A program made the position numbers and the translations under genes. A stretch of 64,000 bases of DNA from VMCP01 sp964408945. GTDB taxonomy: Bacteria; Bacteroidota; Bacteroidia; NS11-12g; UBA955. The notes beneath the pieces are model-generated. The model was not told where the DNA came from. It saw nothing but the letters and a program-made list of their open reading frames with translations, and did not search any database. Shown here in pieces: positions 1 to 7,227 of this stretch; position 1 is the first letter of the stretch; every line of letters starts with the position of its first letter. Where the stretch lies: positions 71,267 through 135,266 of the forward strand of contig CAYPBJ010000005.1 in NCBI GenBank assembly GCA_964408945.1, read 5' to 3'.

Positions 1-401
1 CTTTCAATGTTAGAGCCCAACCTAGCAACCCTTGAACCTAGAATGTATGGTTGATTTTCAAGGTTTGAGAAACTGAATAGCCATTCAATTTCATCTAAGG
101 GTGTTGCCATATCGGCATCCCAAAAACCAACCCAATCAAATCCTTGGTTCCAGCCCCAATTTAAACCATGTCTAACTGCATCTGATTTCCCCTGGTTTTT
201 TTCCAAATCCAGCAAACTACATTGTGGTTGATTAAAAATGGAATCACTGATTAATTTAGAAGTATTATCTGTGCTACCATCGTTTACAAATAAAACATGT
301 ACTTGGGGCCGAGTTTCAAGATATGAAGTTATTACTTGAAAATCTAGCCTTTCAGACTCATTATAACAGGGTATGACAATGCAGGTTTTAGGAAAAGCCA
401 T
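1..401 (-). CDS. Family 2 glycosyltransferase, N-terminal part (cut by window edge)
   Basis: Reading the minus strand from an ATG at 401 gives an open frame of about 133 codons that runs off the window. It begins MAFPKTCIVIPCYNE, the usual start of a GT-A fold family 2 glycosyltransferase. It also carries the VNDGSTDNT nucleotide-binding motif, an NQGKSDAVRHG segment and a DAD metal-binding motif (FWDADMATPLDEI). The arrangement resembles dolichyl-phosphate/polyprenyl-phosphate sugar transferases, which charge a lipid carrier at the cytoplasmic membrane, but the C-terminus that would decide this is missing. The gene is divergent from the cystathionine beta-synthase gene with 56 bp between the starts. 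The family call is firm; the substrate is unknown. Confidence 0.85.
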   Translation of the reverse strand, partial: MAFPKTCIVIPCYNESERLDFQVITSYLETRPQVHVLFVNDGSTDNTSKLISDSIFNQPQCSLLDLEKNQGKSDAVRHGLNWGWNQGFDWVGFWDADMATPLDEIEWLFSFSNLENQPYILGSRVARLGSNIE

Positions 402-442
402 TGAGAGCGTGAATTTATAACGAAAAACCCAAATGCTCTGCG

Positions 443-450
443 TAATTTTG
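443..450 (+). promoter_or_regulatory. Putative -7 promoter element for the cystathionine beta-synthase operon
   Basis: TAATTTTG matches the Bacteroidota -7 consensus TAnnTTTG and lies 7 bases before the ATG at 458. No clear TTTG -33 element lies 19-21 bases upstream, so this is a partial match. If it is real, the leader would be only a few bases long. Confidence 0.4.
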
Positions 451-457
451 CATCACC

Positions 458-1831
458 ATGGCATTTTACCAAAATATTTTGGAAACCATAGGAAATACTC
501 CTTTGGTTAAAATAAATAAACTCACTAAAGATTTACCCTGTACTGTATTAGCAAAAGTTGAAACTACCAATCCAGGTAATTCTATCAAAGACCGAATGGC
601 ACTTAAAATGATTGAAGATGCTGAAAAGTCTGGACTTTTAAAACCGGGTGGAACCATTGTTGAGGGTACTAGTGGTAACACGGGTATGGGTTTGGCTATT
701 GCCGCTGTTGTAAAAGGATATAAATGTATTTTCACAACCACAGATAAGCAAAGCAAAGAAAAAGTAGATGCTTTAAAGGCTTTTGGTGCCGAGGTGATTG
801 TTTGTCCAACAGATGTAGAACCAGAAGACCCCAGAAGCTATTATAGTGTGAGTTCTCGCCTTGCTGCAGAAATACCGAATGCCTGGAAACCCAACCAATA
901 TGACAATTTAAGTAATTCGCAGGCCCATTACGAACAAACAGGACCTGAAATTTGGGAACAAACCGAAGGTAAAATTACCCATTTAGTGGTAGGTGTAGGT
1001 ACTGGTGGAACCATTTCAGGTACTGCTAGATTCCTCAAGGAGAAAAATCCAAATATTCAAGTTATTGGAATTGATACATACGGTTCAGTTTTTAAAAAGT
1101 ATAAGGAAACAGGAATCTTCGATAAAAATGAAATCTATCCCTATATAACCGAAGGAATTGGAGAAGATTTCTTACCTAAAAATGTTGATTTTTCGCTAAT
1201 AGATCATTTTGAAAAAGTTACCGACAAAGACGCTGCTTACATGACTCGATTGATTCCTAGGGAAGAAGGAATTTTCGCCGGAAATAGTGCTGGTTCAGCC
1301 ATGCAAGGGCTACTTCAAGTGAAACATATGTTTGGGCCCAACGATGTCGTTGTGGTTATTTTCCATGATCATGGGACACGTTATTTGGGAAAAATGTTTA
1401 ACGAGGATTGGATGAGAGACAGAGGGTTTATTCCTTCTAAAACCACAAAGACCGCTTCAGAATTGATTGCCAATCACAAAGAACTTCCCTTGGTAAGCAT
1501 CCTAGATTCTGTGACTTGTAAAGAAGCATTTCAACTGATGCAGAAATACGATATTTCTCAAATTCCTGTAAAAAATACCCAAAACGAATTCGTTGGTTCA
1601 TTGGATGATAACTTCTTTTACAAAGAATTGTTAACTAATCCAGATTTGATGAATTCTACGGTTGGGAGCGTAATGCAACAAGCCTACCCGGTGGTTTCTT
1701 TTGGAGAATCTATTGAAAATATCTCTCGTTTGATCAATGAGAAAAACCAAGCTTGTATAGTAATGGATATGGGCGGAAACTGGCATATAATAACTAAGCA
1801 GGACTTGATCAGGGCGATTGCCGATGTTTAA
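458..1831 (+). CDS. Cystathionine beta-synthase (PLP domain plus CBS-domain pair)
   Basis: This PLP-dependent enzyme of fold type II condenses serine (or O-acetylserine) with homocysteine to give cystathionine in transsulfuration. The N-terminus (IGNTPLV) is typical of the cysteine synthase/CBS family. The Schiff-base lysine is K44 in NSIKDR, the substrate loop is GTSGNTG at 70-76, and the PLP phosphate loop is GTGGTISG at 181-188. Residues from about 340 to the end form a pair of CBS domains, which separates it from plain cysteine synthase. Length (457 aa) is usual for bacterial CBS; no haem-binding N-terminal extension is present. It heads a run with map and a metallo-hydrolase. Cysteine synthase activity cannot be excluded. 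Confidence 0.87.
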   Translation: MAFYQNILETIGNTPLVKINKLTKDLPCTVLAKVETTNPGNSIKDRMALKMIEDAEKSGLLKPGGTIVEGTSGNTGMGLAIAAVVKGYKCIFTTTDKQSKEKVDALKAFGAEVIVCPTDVEPEDPRSYYSVSSRLAAEIPNAWKPNQYDNLSNSQAHYEQTGPEIWEQTEGKITHLVVGVGTGGTISGTARFLKEKNPNIQVIGIDTYGSVFKKYKETGIFDKNEIYPYITEGIGEDFLPKNVDFSLIDHFEKVTDKDAAYMTRLIPREEGIFAGNSAGSAMQGLLQVKHMFGPNDVVVVIFHDHGTRYLGKMFNEDWMRDRGFIPSKTTKTASELIANHKELPLVSILDSVTCKEAFQLMQKYDISQIPVKNTQNEFVGSLDDNFFYKELLTNPDLMNSTVGSVMQQAYPVVSFGESIENISRLINEKNQACIVMDMGGNWHIITKQDLIRAIADV

Positions 1832-1871
1832 TTTTATTTACAAATTATTTAAAACCAATTCTTCAAATTCC

Positions 1872-2636
1872 ATGGCAATTACAATAAAAACTCCTGAACA
1901 AATTGAGGGCATCAGAAAAAGTTCTCAGTTGGCTGCTCAAACCTTAAAACACATGGAACAATTCGTTAAGCCAGGTGTAACTACTTTAGAACTTGATCAA
2001 ATCATAGAAAAATATGTCAGGGAGCACGGTGCTTCTCCGGCTACAAAAGGGTACCGAGGCTATAAACATTCAAGTTGTATTTCGCCCAATGATGTTGTGT
2101 GTCATGGAGTTCCCAATAGTTATGTTTTACAAGATGGTGACATCTTAAATATAGATGTGACTACTATATTAAATGGATTCTACGGTGATACATGTAAAAT
2201 GTACTACGTTGGAAACCCCTCTGAATACGCTCAGAAACTAGTTGATATTACCAAAGAATGTCTTCGCCTTGGAATGGCAGAATGCAAGCCAGGTGCACGA
2301 TTGGGAAATGTTGGGTATGCCATTTCAGAACATGCACATAAACATGGTTACAGTGTAGTTTATGAATTTTGTGGACATGGTGTAGGACTTAAATTTCACG
2401 AAGAACCCGATGTGCCGCATATTGCTGAGAAAAACTCTGGACCAATTCTTAAAGAAGGAATGGTATTTACCATTGAACCCATGATCAATGCAGGCAAAGC
2501 TCGTTGCAAAGTGGATAGAAAAGACGGTTGGACCGCCAGAACCATAGATGGTAGATTGAGTGCTCAATTTGAGCATACCATTGTTATTACCGCTGATGGC
2601 TATGAAGCATTGACTGATGTTTATGGGGATTTTTAA
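1872..2636 (+). CDS. map: Type I methionine aminopeptidase
   Basis: This enzyme removes the initiator methionine from new proteins. All five metal ligands of the pita-bread fold are visible (numbered from the start chosen here): D95, D106, H169 (FCGHGVG), E202 (TIEPM) and E234 (QFEHT), plus the substrate-binding H78 in CHGVPN. The frame is open further upstream, with an ATG at 1824 inside the end of the preceding gene and a TTG at 1818. I prefer the ATG at 1872 because MAITIKTPEQIEGIR aligns with the family's usual N-terminus. The 16-residue extension from 1824 cannot be ruled out and would imply translational coupling to the upstream gene. Likely cotranscribed with both neighbours. Confidence 0.93.
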   Translation: MAITIKTPEQIEGIRKSSQLAAQTLKHMEQFVKPGVTTLELDQIIEKYVREHGASPATKGYRGYKHSSCISPNDVVCHGVPNSYVLQDGDILNIDVTTILNGFYGDTCKMYYVGNPSEYAQKLVDITKECLRLGMAECKPGARLGNVGYAISEHAHKHGYSVVYEFCGHGVGLKFHEEPDVPHIAEKNSGPILKEGMVFTIEPMINAGKARCKVDRKDGWTARTIDGRLSAQFEHTIVITADGYEALTDVYGDF

Positions 2637-2651
2637 TCTAGAAGGATATCG

Positions 2652-3485
2652 ATGAAATTAACTACCATACACACAGGAAACTTCAAACTTGATGGGGGAG
2701 CTATGTTTGGTGTTGTTCCAAAGGTTCTTTGGAATAAAATGAACCCCGCGGATAATAACAACTTATGTAATTGGGCTATGCGATGCCTCTTGATTGAAGT
2801 GGGTTCGCGGAAAATTCTCATCGATACTGGAATTGGCAATAAACAATCCGATAAGTTCTTTTCTCATTATTATTTGAACGGCGATCAAAGTTTGGACAAA
2901 TCTTTAGCTCAATTCGGTCTTACAAAAGATGATATTACAGATGTGATTTTAACGCATCTTCATTTTGATCATGTAGGGGGCGCAGTAACAAGTGATTTAA
3001 CCCCTGCCTTTAGCAATGCTATTTACCATGTTACCCAAATTCAATGGAATCATGCGAACAATCCCAATCCAAGAGAAAAAGCCTCTTTTCTGATAGAAAA
3101 TTTTGAACCGTTACTTCAAGCAGGTGTTCTGAATTTTGTAAAACCCGGTGATAGAATTGCTGATGTAATTGAGGTACTAACCTGCAACGGACACACACTT
3201 GAAATGATTACCCCGTTGATTCACCTTCCAAGTGGTGAAAAAGTGTTGTATGGGGCTGATTTATACCCAAGTCACTCTCACATCAAATCCAACTTTGTAA
3301 TGGCCTATGATATTCAACCGTTGGTTACCATGGTTGAAAAAGAAGCAATGAATCAACGCGCGATTGCAGAAAATTGGTGGATATATTATGAACACGACCT
3401 TGCCCATGAAATGAGCAAGATCGCATTGAATGAAAAGAACCAATTCGAGGCGGTAAATTTCGCCACAATTGATCTTTTGAACTAA
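2652..3485 (+). CDS. Metallo-beta-lactamase-fold hydrolase
   Basis: A 277-residue soluble protein with the metallo-beta-lactamase metal site: HLHFDH at 102-107, a third histidine in NGHT (H181) and an aspartate in GADLYP (D203). The N-terminal half carries the family's LIDTGIG strand. The general architecture resembles lactonase-like members (including N-acyl-homoserine lactonases), but the family hydrolyses many substrates and nothing here fixes one. No signal peptide is seen, so it is predicted cytoplasmic. It starts 15 bases after map and probably shares its transcript. Its stop codon directly abuts the stop of the convergent glycosyltransferase gene, with no base between. Confidence 0.8.
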   Translation: MKLTTIHTGNFKLDGGAMFGVVPKVLWNKMNPADNNNLCNWAMRCLLIEVGSRKILIDTGIGNKQSDKFFSHYYLNGDQSLDKSLAQFGLTKDDITDVILTHLHFDHVGGAVTSDLTPAFSNAIYHVTQIQWNHANNPNPREKASFLIENFEPLLQAGVLNFVKPGDRIADVIEVLTCNGHTLEMITPLIHLPSGEKVLYGADLYPSHSHIKSNFVMAYDIQPLVTMVEKEAMNQRAIAENWWIYYEHDLAHEMSKIALNEKNQFEAVNFATIDLLN

Positions 3486-6287
3486 TTATTGTTGAGGGAA
3501 GTATTTCTCCCAATTAACTTTTTCACCAGTAATTTCCTGGTAAATTTCATCAATATAAAACTGAGCATTGGTAAACTCCTGTTGAGTTTTAACGTTACCA
3601 TACGACATTGCACCTACCCATTTATTGAAATTGGTTTGATCATTTTTCAATTTGAAACATTGAGCTCCAATTTGATAGCTACGTGCATCTAACGGATTTA
3701 TTTTAACTGCTTCTTTAATTGAGGCGATAGCCAAATCATAATCTTTGTTCAATAAATGAGCCTGGGCTTTCATGCTGTATCCTTCCGGGTCTTTAGGACG
3801 AGATCCTATGTAGGCCTGCATGGTGTTTACCGCTAAATCGTACTTATCTTTCTCCACATACATTTGATATGCGGAAAACAGGGCACGACTGTATTCAGGG
3901 AACAATGCTAAACATCTATTCATGTATATCAAAGCCGAGTCAACATTTCCTTTGTTGGCATATGCATTTCCAATGTAGAATAACGCTTCGGTAGATTTAG
4001 GATCCACTTTTAAATACTCATTCAATAAGGAGATTCCTTTGTCTTGGTTATTTTCCTTGGTAATCGCTTGAATTCCTTGATAGTCTAAATCGGAAATGCG
4101 TTTTACAACACAACCCATTGGTTTTCCGTCAACTTCAGGGGTAAAAATGGTACCTGCAGGAGGGAAGCTACCATTATCTAAACGCGCTTTATCCATGTAT
4201 GCATTGTAGAAAATGGCATAATCCCATTTCTTTTCAGAGCGATCATCAAATCGAGTATAGCCTACATGAACATTGGGTTGATTACGGAAATAATATTTCA
4301 CTTGATCCATTCCATATGTGAGGATCTCATATTTTTTATTTGGATTTTTTGAGATTTCATTTTCTATGAGATATTCACAGCTAGGTCTAATACTTGCTAG
4401 GTAATAATCCATTTCGTATTCGCCGTAAGCTCCTTCAACTCCACCAATAACCTCATTGAAATAAACATAACTGAGATTTGAGTTTTTTGCAACAAAGGTT
4501 GCAGGCAGCAACGTAAATCCAATTGATAATATTGCACCAATGGGAAGTTTTATTTTTACGAGGGATTGCAACTTGTAGTATCCTAAGACGGCCAAAATTC
4601 CAAAACTAGGCAGAGTGAACAAAATATGTCTTAGTCCGCCGTAAACACCAGATTTTTGGAGGTAGATGTAGAATATTGGGAAAATGGCAGTAAATACGAT
4701 TAAAAATTCTTCCACGGTAAATGATTTCCGGCGAATGGCGGTAGTGACTAAAAACAGGGCAATACCGATGAGAATACCAATTGGCAGTGTTATCCAAAGG
4801 TATTTGGTTAAATAATGACCGGGCAATCCATCACTGTCGTATAATTTTCCTTCAAAAAGCTGTCTTAAAGTTACTTGATAATTAGTGAACGCGTCTAATG
4901 CCTTCATGGGGTTATCAATGGGAGCTTCCCAACCGTAAGGCCAAACATAAATCCCCAAAAAGTAACCCACAATTCCAATAACTGCTAAGGCCATAATCCA
5001 TTGATTGGCACCTTTCCACTGTAATTTAATAAAGCTGGGCAATGAAATCTTTTCGATGAATTTTAATCCCAAGTAAAGCCCAATGATGGCGATAGATAAA
5101 AGTCCTCCGATACGGATAGAAATACCCAATGCAATACCAAATACCAATCCCACAGCGGAAGACCATCTAAAAGTAGGGTAGGACTGTGCAAATTTTACGG
5201 CATAATAAAGTGACATAATGTAACCCAATGCGAAAGGTACGTCTTTGGGGTTGTTCAACGATTCACCAAAGAATCTAGGCATGAAAAATACGGCAAGCAA
5301 AGCCACCGAAGCCCATAAATAACTTCCTTTGGTTAATCTACGAGTCAACAATGCAGCGTAGAAAACCGATAAAAATCCAAAAACGGCATTCCACCAATGT
5401 CTCAAGCCCATATAATCATTAGCGTCGGAAATCCATGCCATGATTGCTGTGAATGTATCAAAACTAGATCCATACAAATGCATCAATCGGTCTGGGTCTT
5501 CAATGGTTGCGGCCGAAACTCCATCGGTTTGGTATTTGCGAGCTACGGTAACCATTTTTTGCCCTTTAATGGCGTTGGTATCGATGGGCATTTGCATGCC
5601 TATTTTATCTAAATGGTAGTTGGCAATCAGTTTTGCATATTCATATTGAACAAATTCATCTCCCGATATACCGGCTTTTTTGCTTGTTTGGGTAATGTAG
5701 AAAAAACTCAAAATGGATAACAATACAAAGGCCAATTTTGACCAATTCCCTTTGGGATTAATATAAAAATTCAGGGCTTGTTGCAACTTGGAGTTCCAAG
5801 TTTTCAATACATCTAAATTGTCTGACTTTTTATTTTCTAAGGTAATGAATGATTCAGCGCTGCAGGCTTTTTCTAAGTAATAGGGCAGTTCCTCGAATGC
5901 ACAGAGTTTGGGACAAATTTCTGCTAATTGAATTAATGACGAAAGATTCGCCACAATGGCTGTAAAGTTGGCGCGTTGCGATTGTTGACCGCTCAATAAT
6001 TGATTGGTTATTGAATTTTGATCCGTTTCAGCACAGATATAATGTAGAGGATTATTTGATTCTACAGCAATTTCTTGCTTGATTTTCTGCAAGTGAGCAG
6101 GCTTAAGAGGTTTCTCTGCATTAACAATGACAAACCAACCGTCTTTTAGTTCTGATATTTGAGTTGAATTCGAAATTTGAATGGAATCAGAAGAAAGGTT
6201 TGACTCTTTTTCATCTGACATCCAGGTCAAAGTGGTTAGTTGGATGTTTTTCACTTCCACAGAACCTTTTTCTACTTTTTTAGCCAT
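3486..6287 (-). CDS. GT-C family membrane glycosyltransferase with C-terminal TPR repeats
   Basis: A 933-residue protein in three parts. Residues 1 to about 170 are soluble, unlike anything I recognise, and contain several cysteines. From about 180 to 620 there are roughly ten hydrophobic segments with an acidic pair after the first (GISGDEF, D210-E211), as in GT39/PMT-type transferases that use polyprenyl-phosphate sugars. From about 745 to the end there are tandem TPR units. Such proteins glycosylate lipids or exported proteins at the inner membrane; the acceptor is unknown. The partial GT2 gene at the window start could supply a lipid-linked sugar, but this is inference. Just upstream on its strand is TAATTTCG, a near -7 match. 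Confidence 0.72.
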   Translation of the reverse strand: MAKKVEKGSVEVKNIQLTTLTWMSDEKESNLSSDSIQISNSTQISELKDGWFVIVNAEKPLKPAHLQKIKQEIAVESNNPLHYICAETDQNSITNQLLSGQQSQRANFTAIVANLSSLIQLAEICPKLCAFEELPYYLEKACSAESFITLENKKSDNLDVLKTWNSKLQQALNFYINPKGNWSKLAFVLLSILSFFYITQTSKKAGISGDEFVQYEYAKLIANYHLDKIGMQMPIDTNAIKGQKMVTVARKYQTDGVSAATIEDPDRLMHLYGSSFDTFTAIMAWISDANDYMGLRHWWNAVFGFLSVFYAALLTRRLTKGSYLWASVALLAVFFMPRFFGESLNNPKDVPFALGYIMSLYYAVKFAQSYPTFRWSSAVGLVFGIALGISIRIGGLLSIAIIGLYLGLKFIEKISLPSFIKLQWKGANQWIMALAVIGIVGYFLGIYVWPYGWEAPIDNPMKALDAFTNYQVTLRQLFEGKLYDSDGLPGHYLTKYLWITLPIGILIGIALFLVTTAIRRKSFTVEEFLIVFTAIFPIFYIYLQKSGVYGGLRHILFTLPSFGILAVLGYYKLQSLVKIKLPIGAILSIGFTLLPATFVAKNSNLSYVYFNEVIGGVEGAYGEYEMDYYLASIRPSCEYLIENEISKNPNKKYEILTYGMDQVKYYFRNQPNVHVGYTRFDDRSEKKWDYAIFYNAYMDKARLDNGSFPPAGTIFTPEVDGKPMGCVVKRISDLDYQGIQAITKENNQDKGISLLNEYLKVDPKSTEALFYIGNAYANKGNVDSALIYMNRCLALFPEYSRALFSAYQMYVEKDKYDLAVNTMQAYIGSRPKDPEGYSMKAQAHLLNKDYDLAIASIKEAVKINPLDARSYQIGAQCFKLKNDQTNFNKWVGAMSYGNVKTQQEFTNAQFYIDEIYQEITGEKVNWEKYFPQQ

Positions 6288-6350
6288 GATTTTGCGTATT
6301 CAGTGCGAAATTAATTTCTTTTATTGTTGTATTTAGTTTTATGAGTAAGT

Positions 6351-7124
6351 TTAATCCCAAATGATGTAAAAATGCAAATAAACTGATTTATTAGTTGCAG
6401 TTGATTTTGGTAAATCGGCGTAAGGGCTAGGAATTAAATTGACTTTAAGTATCACTTCGGTTACTCCAGGTGCAAACGGATGATCTGTCAGTGATTTGGC
6501 GTTCAATATGCTTTCGGCATAATTGCTTGAGCAATTTGCTTTTACTACTTTTTTAATTTCTTCTAAGTTCCAGTTTTTAAGATCGCTTTCCTCATATCCA
6601 AAGTTAAATGGACTAAATTTTTCTGGGGATATTCTTTTTAAAACCGAGAATTTTGATTGAATGCTTTGTTTTCCGGGGAATTTATAATTGCAAATTTCTG
6701 CATCCTCATTATAGTTGTGTTGATTAATCATCAAAGTAGTGACTCTGGATTCTTCAATTGATTTAACCACCCACTTAGGTTCTTCATAAAGATAAGATAA
6801 TGATATTTTTTGATCAAGGATACTTTGGTAGTCGCTGTCGATGGTGAATTTTATAGAGTCATTTACAGGATGTTGATAGTAACCGGTTTTTCCAGTGAAG
6901 ACGCTATCAAATCCCAAAGTAAAGCCCAAGTCTTCAAAATAGAAAATCACCGGTTGTGCAGTATCTGGTCCAGAATCAAATACAGGGTTTTCTTGGCCCA
7001 ATGCTGAATCAATTGCAGTATTAGAAGCTGGTTCAGTAGACGGGTTTGAGCAACTGGCAATGAAAACAATTAGTGACAATAGCATAAAGCTAAAGCAAAG
7101 TTGAATGCAAGATTTTAAATTCAT
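6351..7124 (-). CDS. Uncharacterised lipoprotein
   Basis: A 257-residue protein that I do not recognise. The N-terminus is a lipoprotein signal: a hydrophobic stretch ending in the lipobox IASC, followed by a Ser/Thr/Pro-rich linker rich in acidic residues. The remainder looks like a mixed alpha/beta or beta-rich periplasmic domain with no catalytic motif I can name. It follows the glycosyltransferase gene's start region on the same strand (63 bp apart) and is divergent from rpsA. Bacteroidota lipoproteins may stay at the inner membrane or be sent to the outer membrane; no clear surface-export acidic signal directly after the cysteine is seen. Confidence 0.7.
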   Translation of the reverse strand: MNLKSCIQLCFSFMLLSLIVFIASCSNPSTEPASNTAIDSALGQENPVFDSGPDTAQPVIFYFEDLGFTLGFDSVFTGKTGYYQHPVNDSIKFTIDSDYQSILDQKISLSYLYEEPKWVVKSIEESRVTTLMINQHNYNEDAEICNYKFPGKQSIQSKFSVLKRISPEKFSPFNFGYEESDLKNWNLEEIKKVVKANCSSNYAESILNAKSLTDHPFAPGVTEVILKVNLIPSPYADLPKSTATNKSVYLHFYIIWD

Positions 7125-7170
7125 TACTTGTGTGTTTTTTGTAATTAAGTCTCAAATAAACAATTAATTC

Positions 7171-7201
7171 TTTGAAAGAAGAGAATTTACCATTAATTTT
7201 G
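7171..7201 (+). promoter_or_regulatory. Promoter of rpsA (TTTG-N19-TAATTTTG)
   Basis: TTTG at 7171-7174 and TAATTTTG at 7194-7201 are separated by exactly 19 bases, a full match to the Bacteroidota primary sigma factor consensus. The expected start of transcription is near 7206, leaving a leader of about 20 bases that contains the Shine-Dalgarno sequence. Confidence 0.75.
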
Positions 7202-7212
7202 CCGCCCACTAA

Positions 7213-7219
7213 AGGAGGA
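7213..7219 (+). promoter_or_regulatory. Strong Shine-Dalgarno sequence of rpsA
   Basis: AGGAGGA at 7213-7219 is complementary to the 16S rRNA 3' end and ends 8 bases before the TTG start at 7228. This is exceptional here: almost no other gene in the window has a recognisable ribosome-binding site, as expected for Bacteroidota. It supports the TTG as the true start. Confidence 0.8.
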
Positions 7220-7227
7220 ATTTTATA

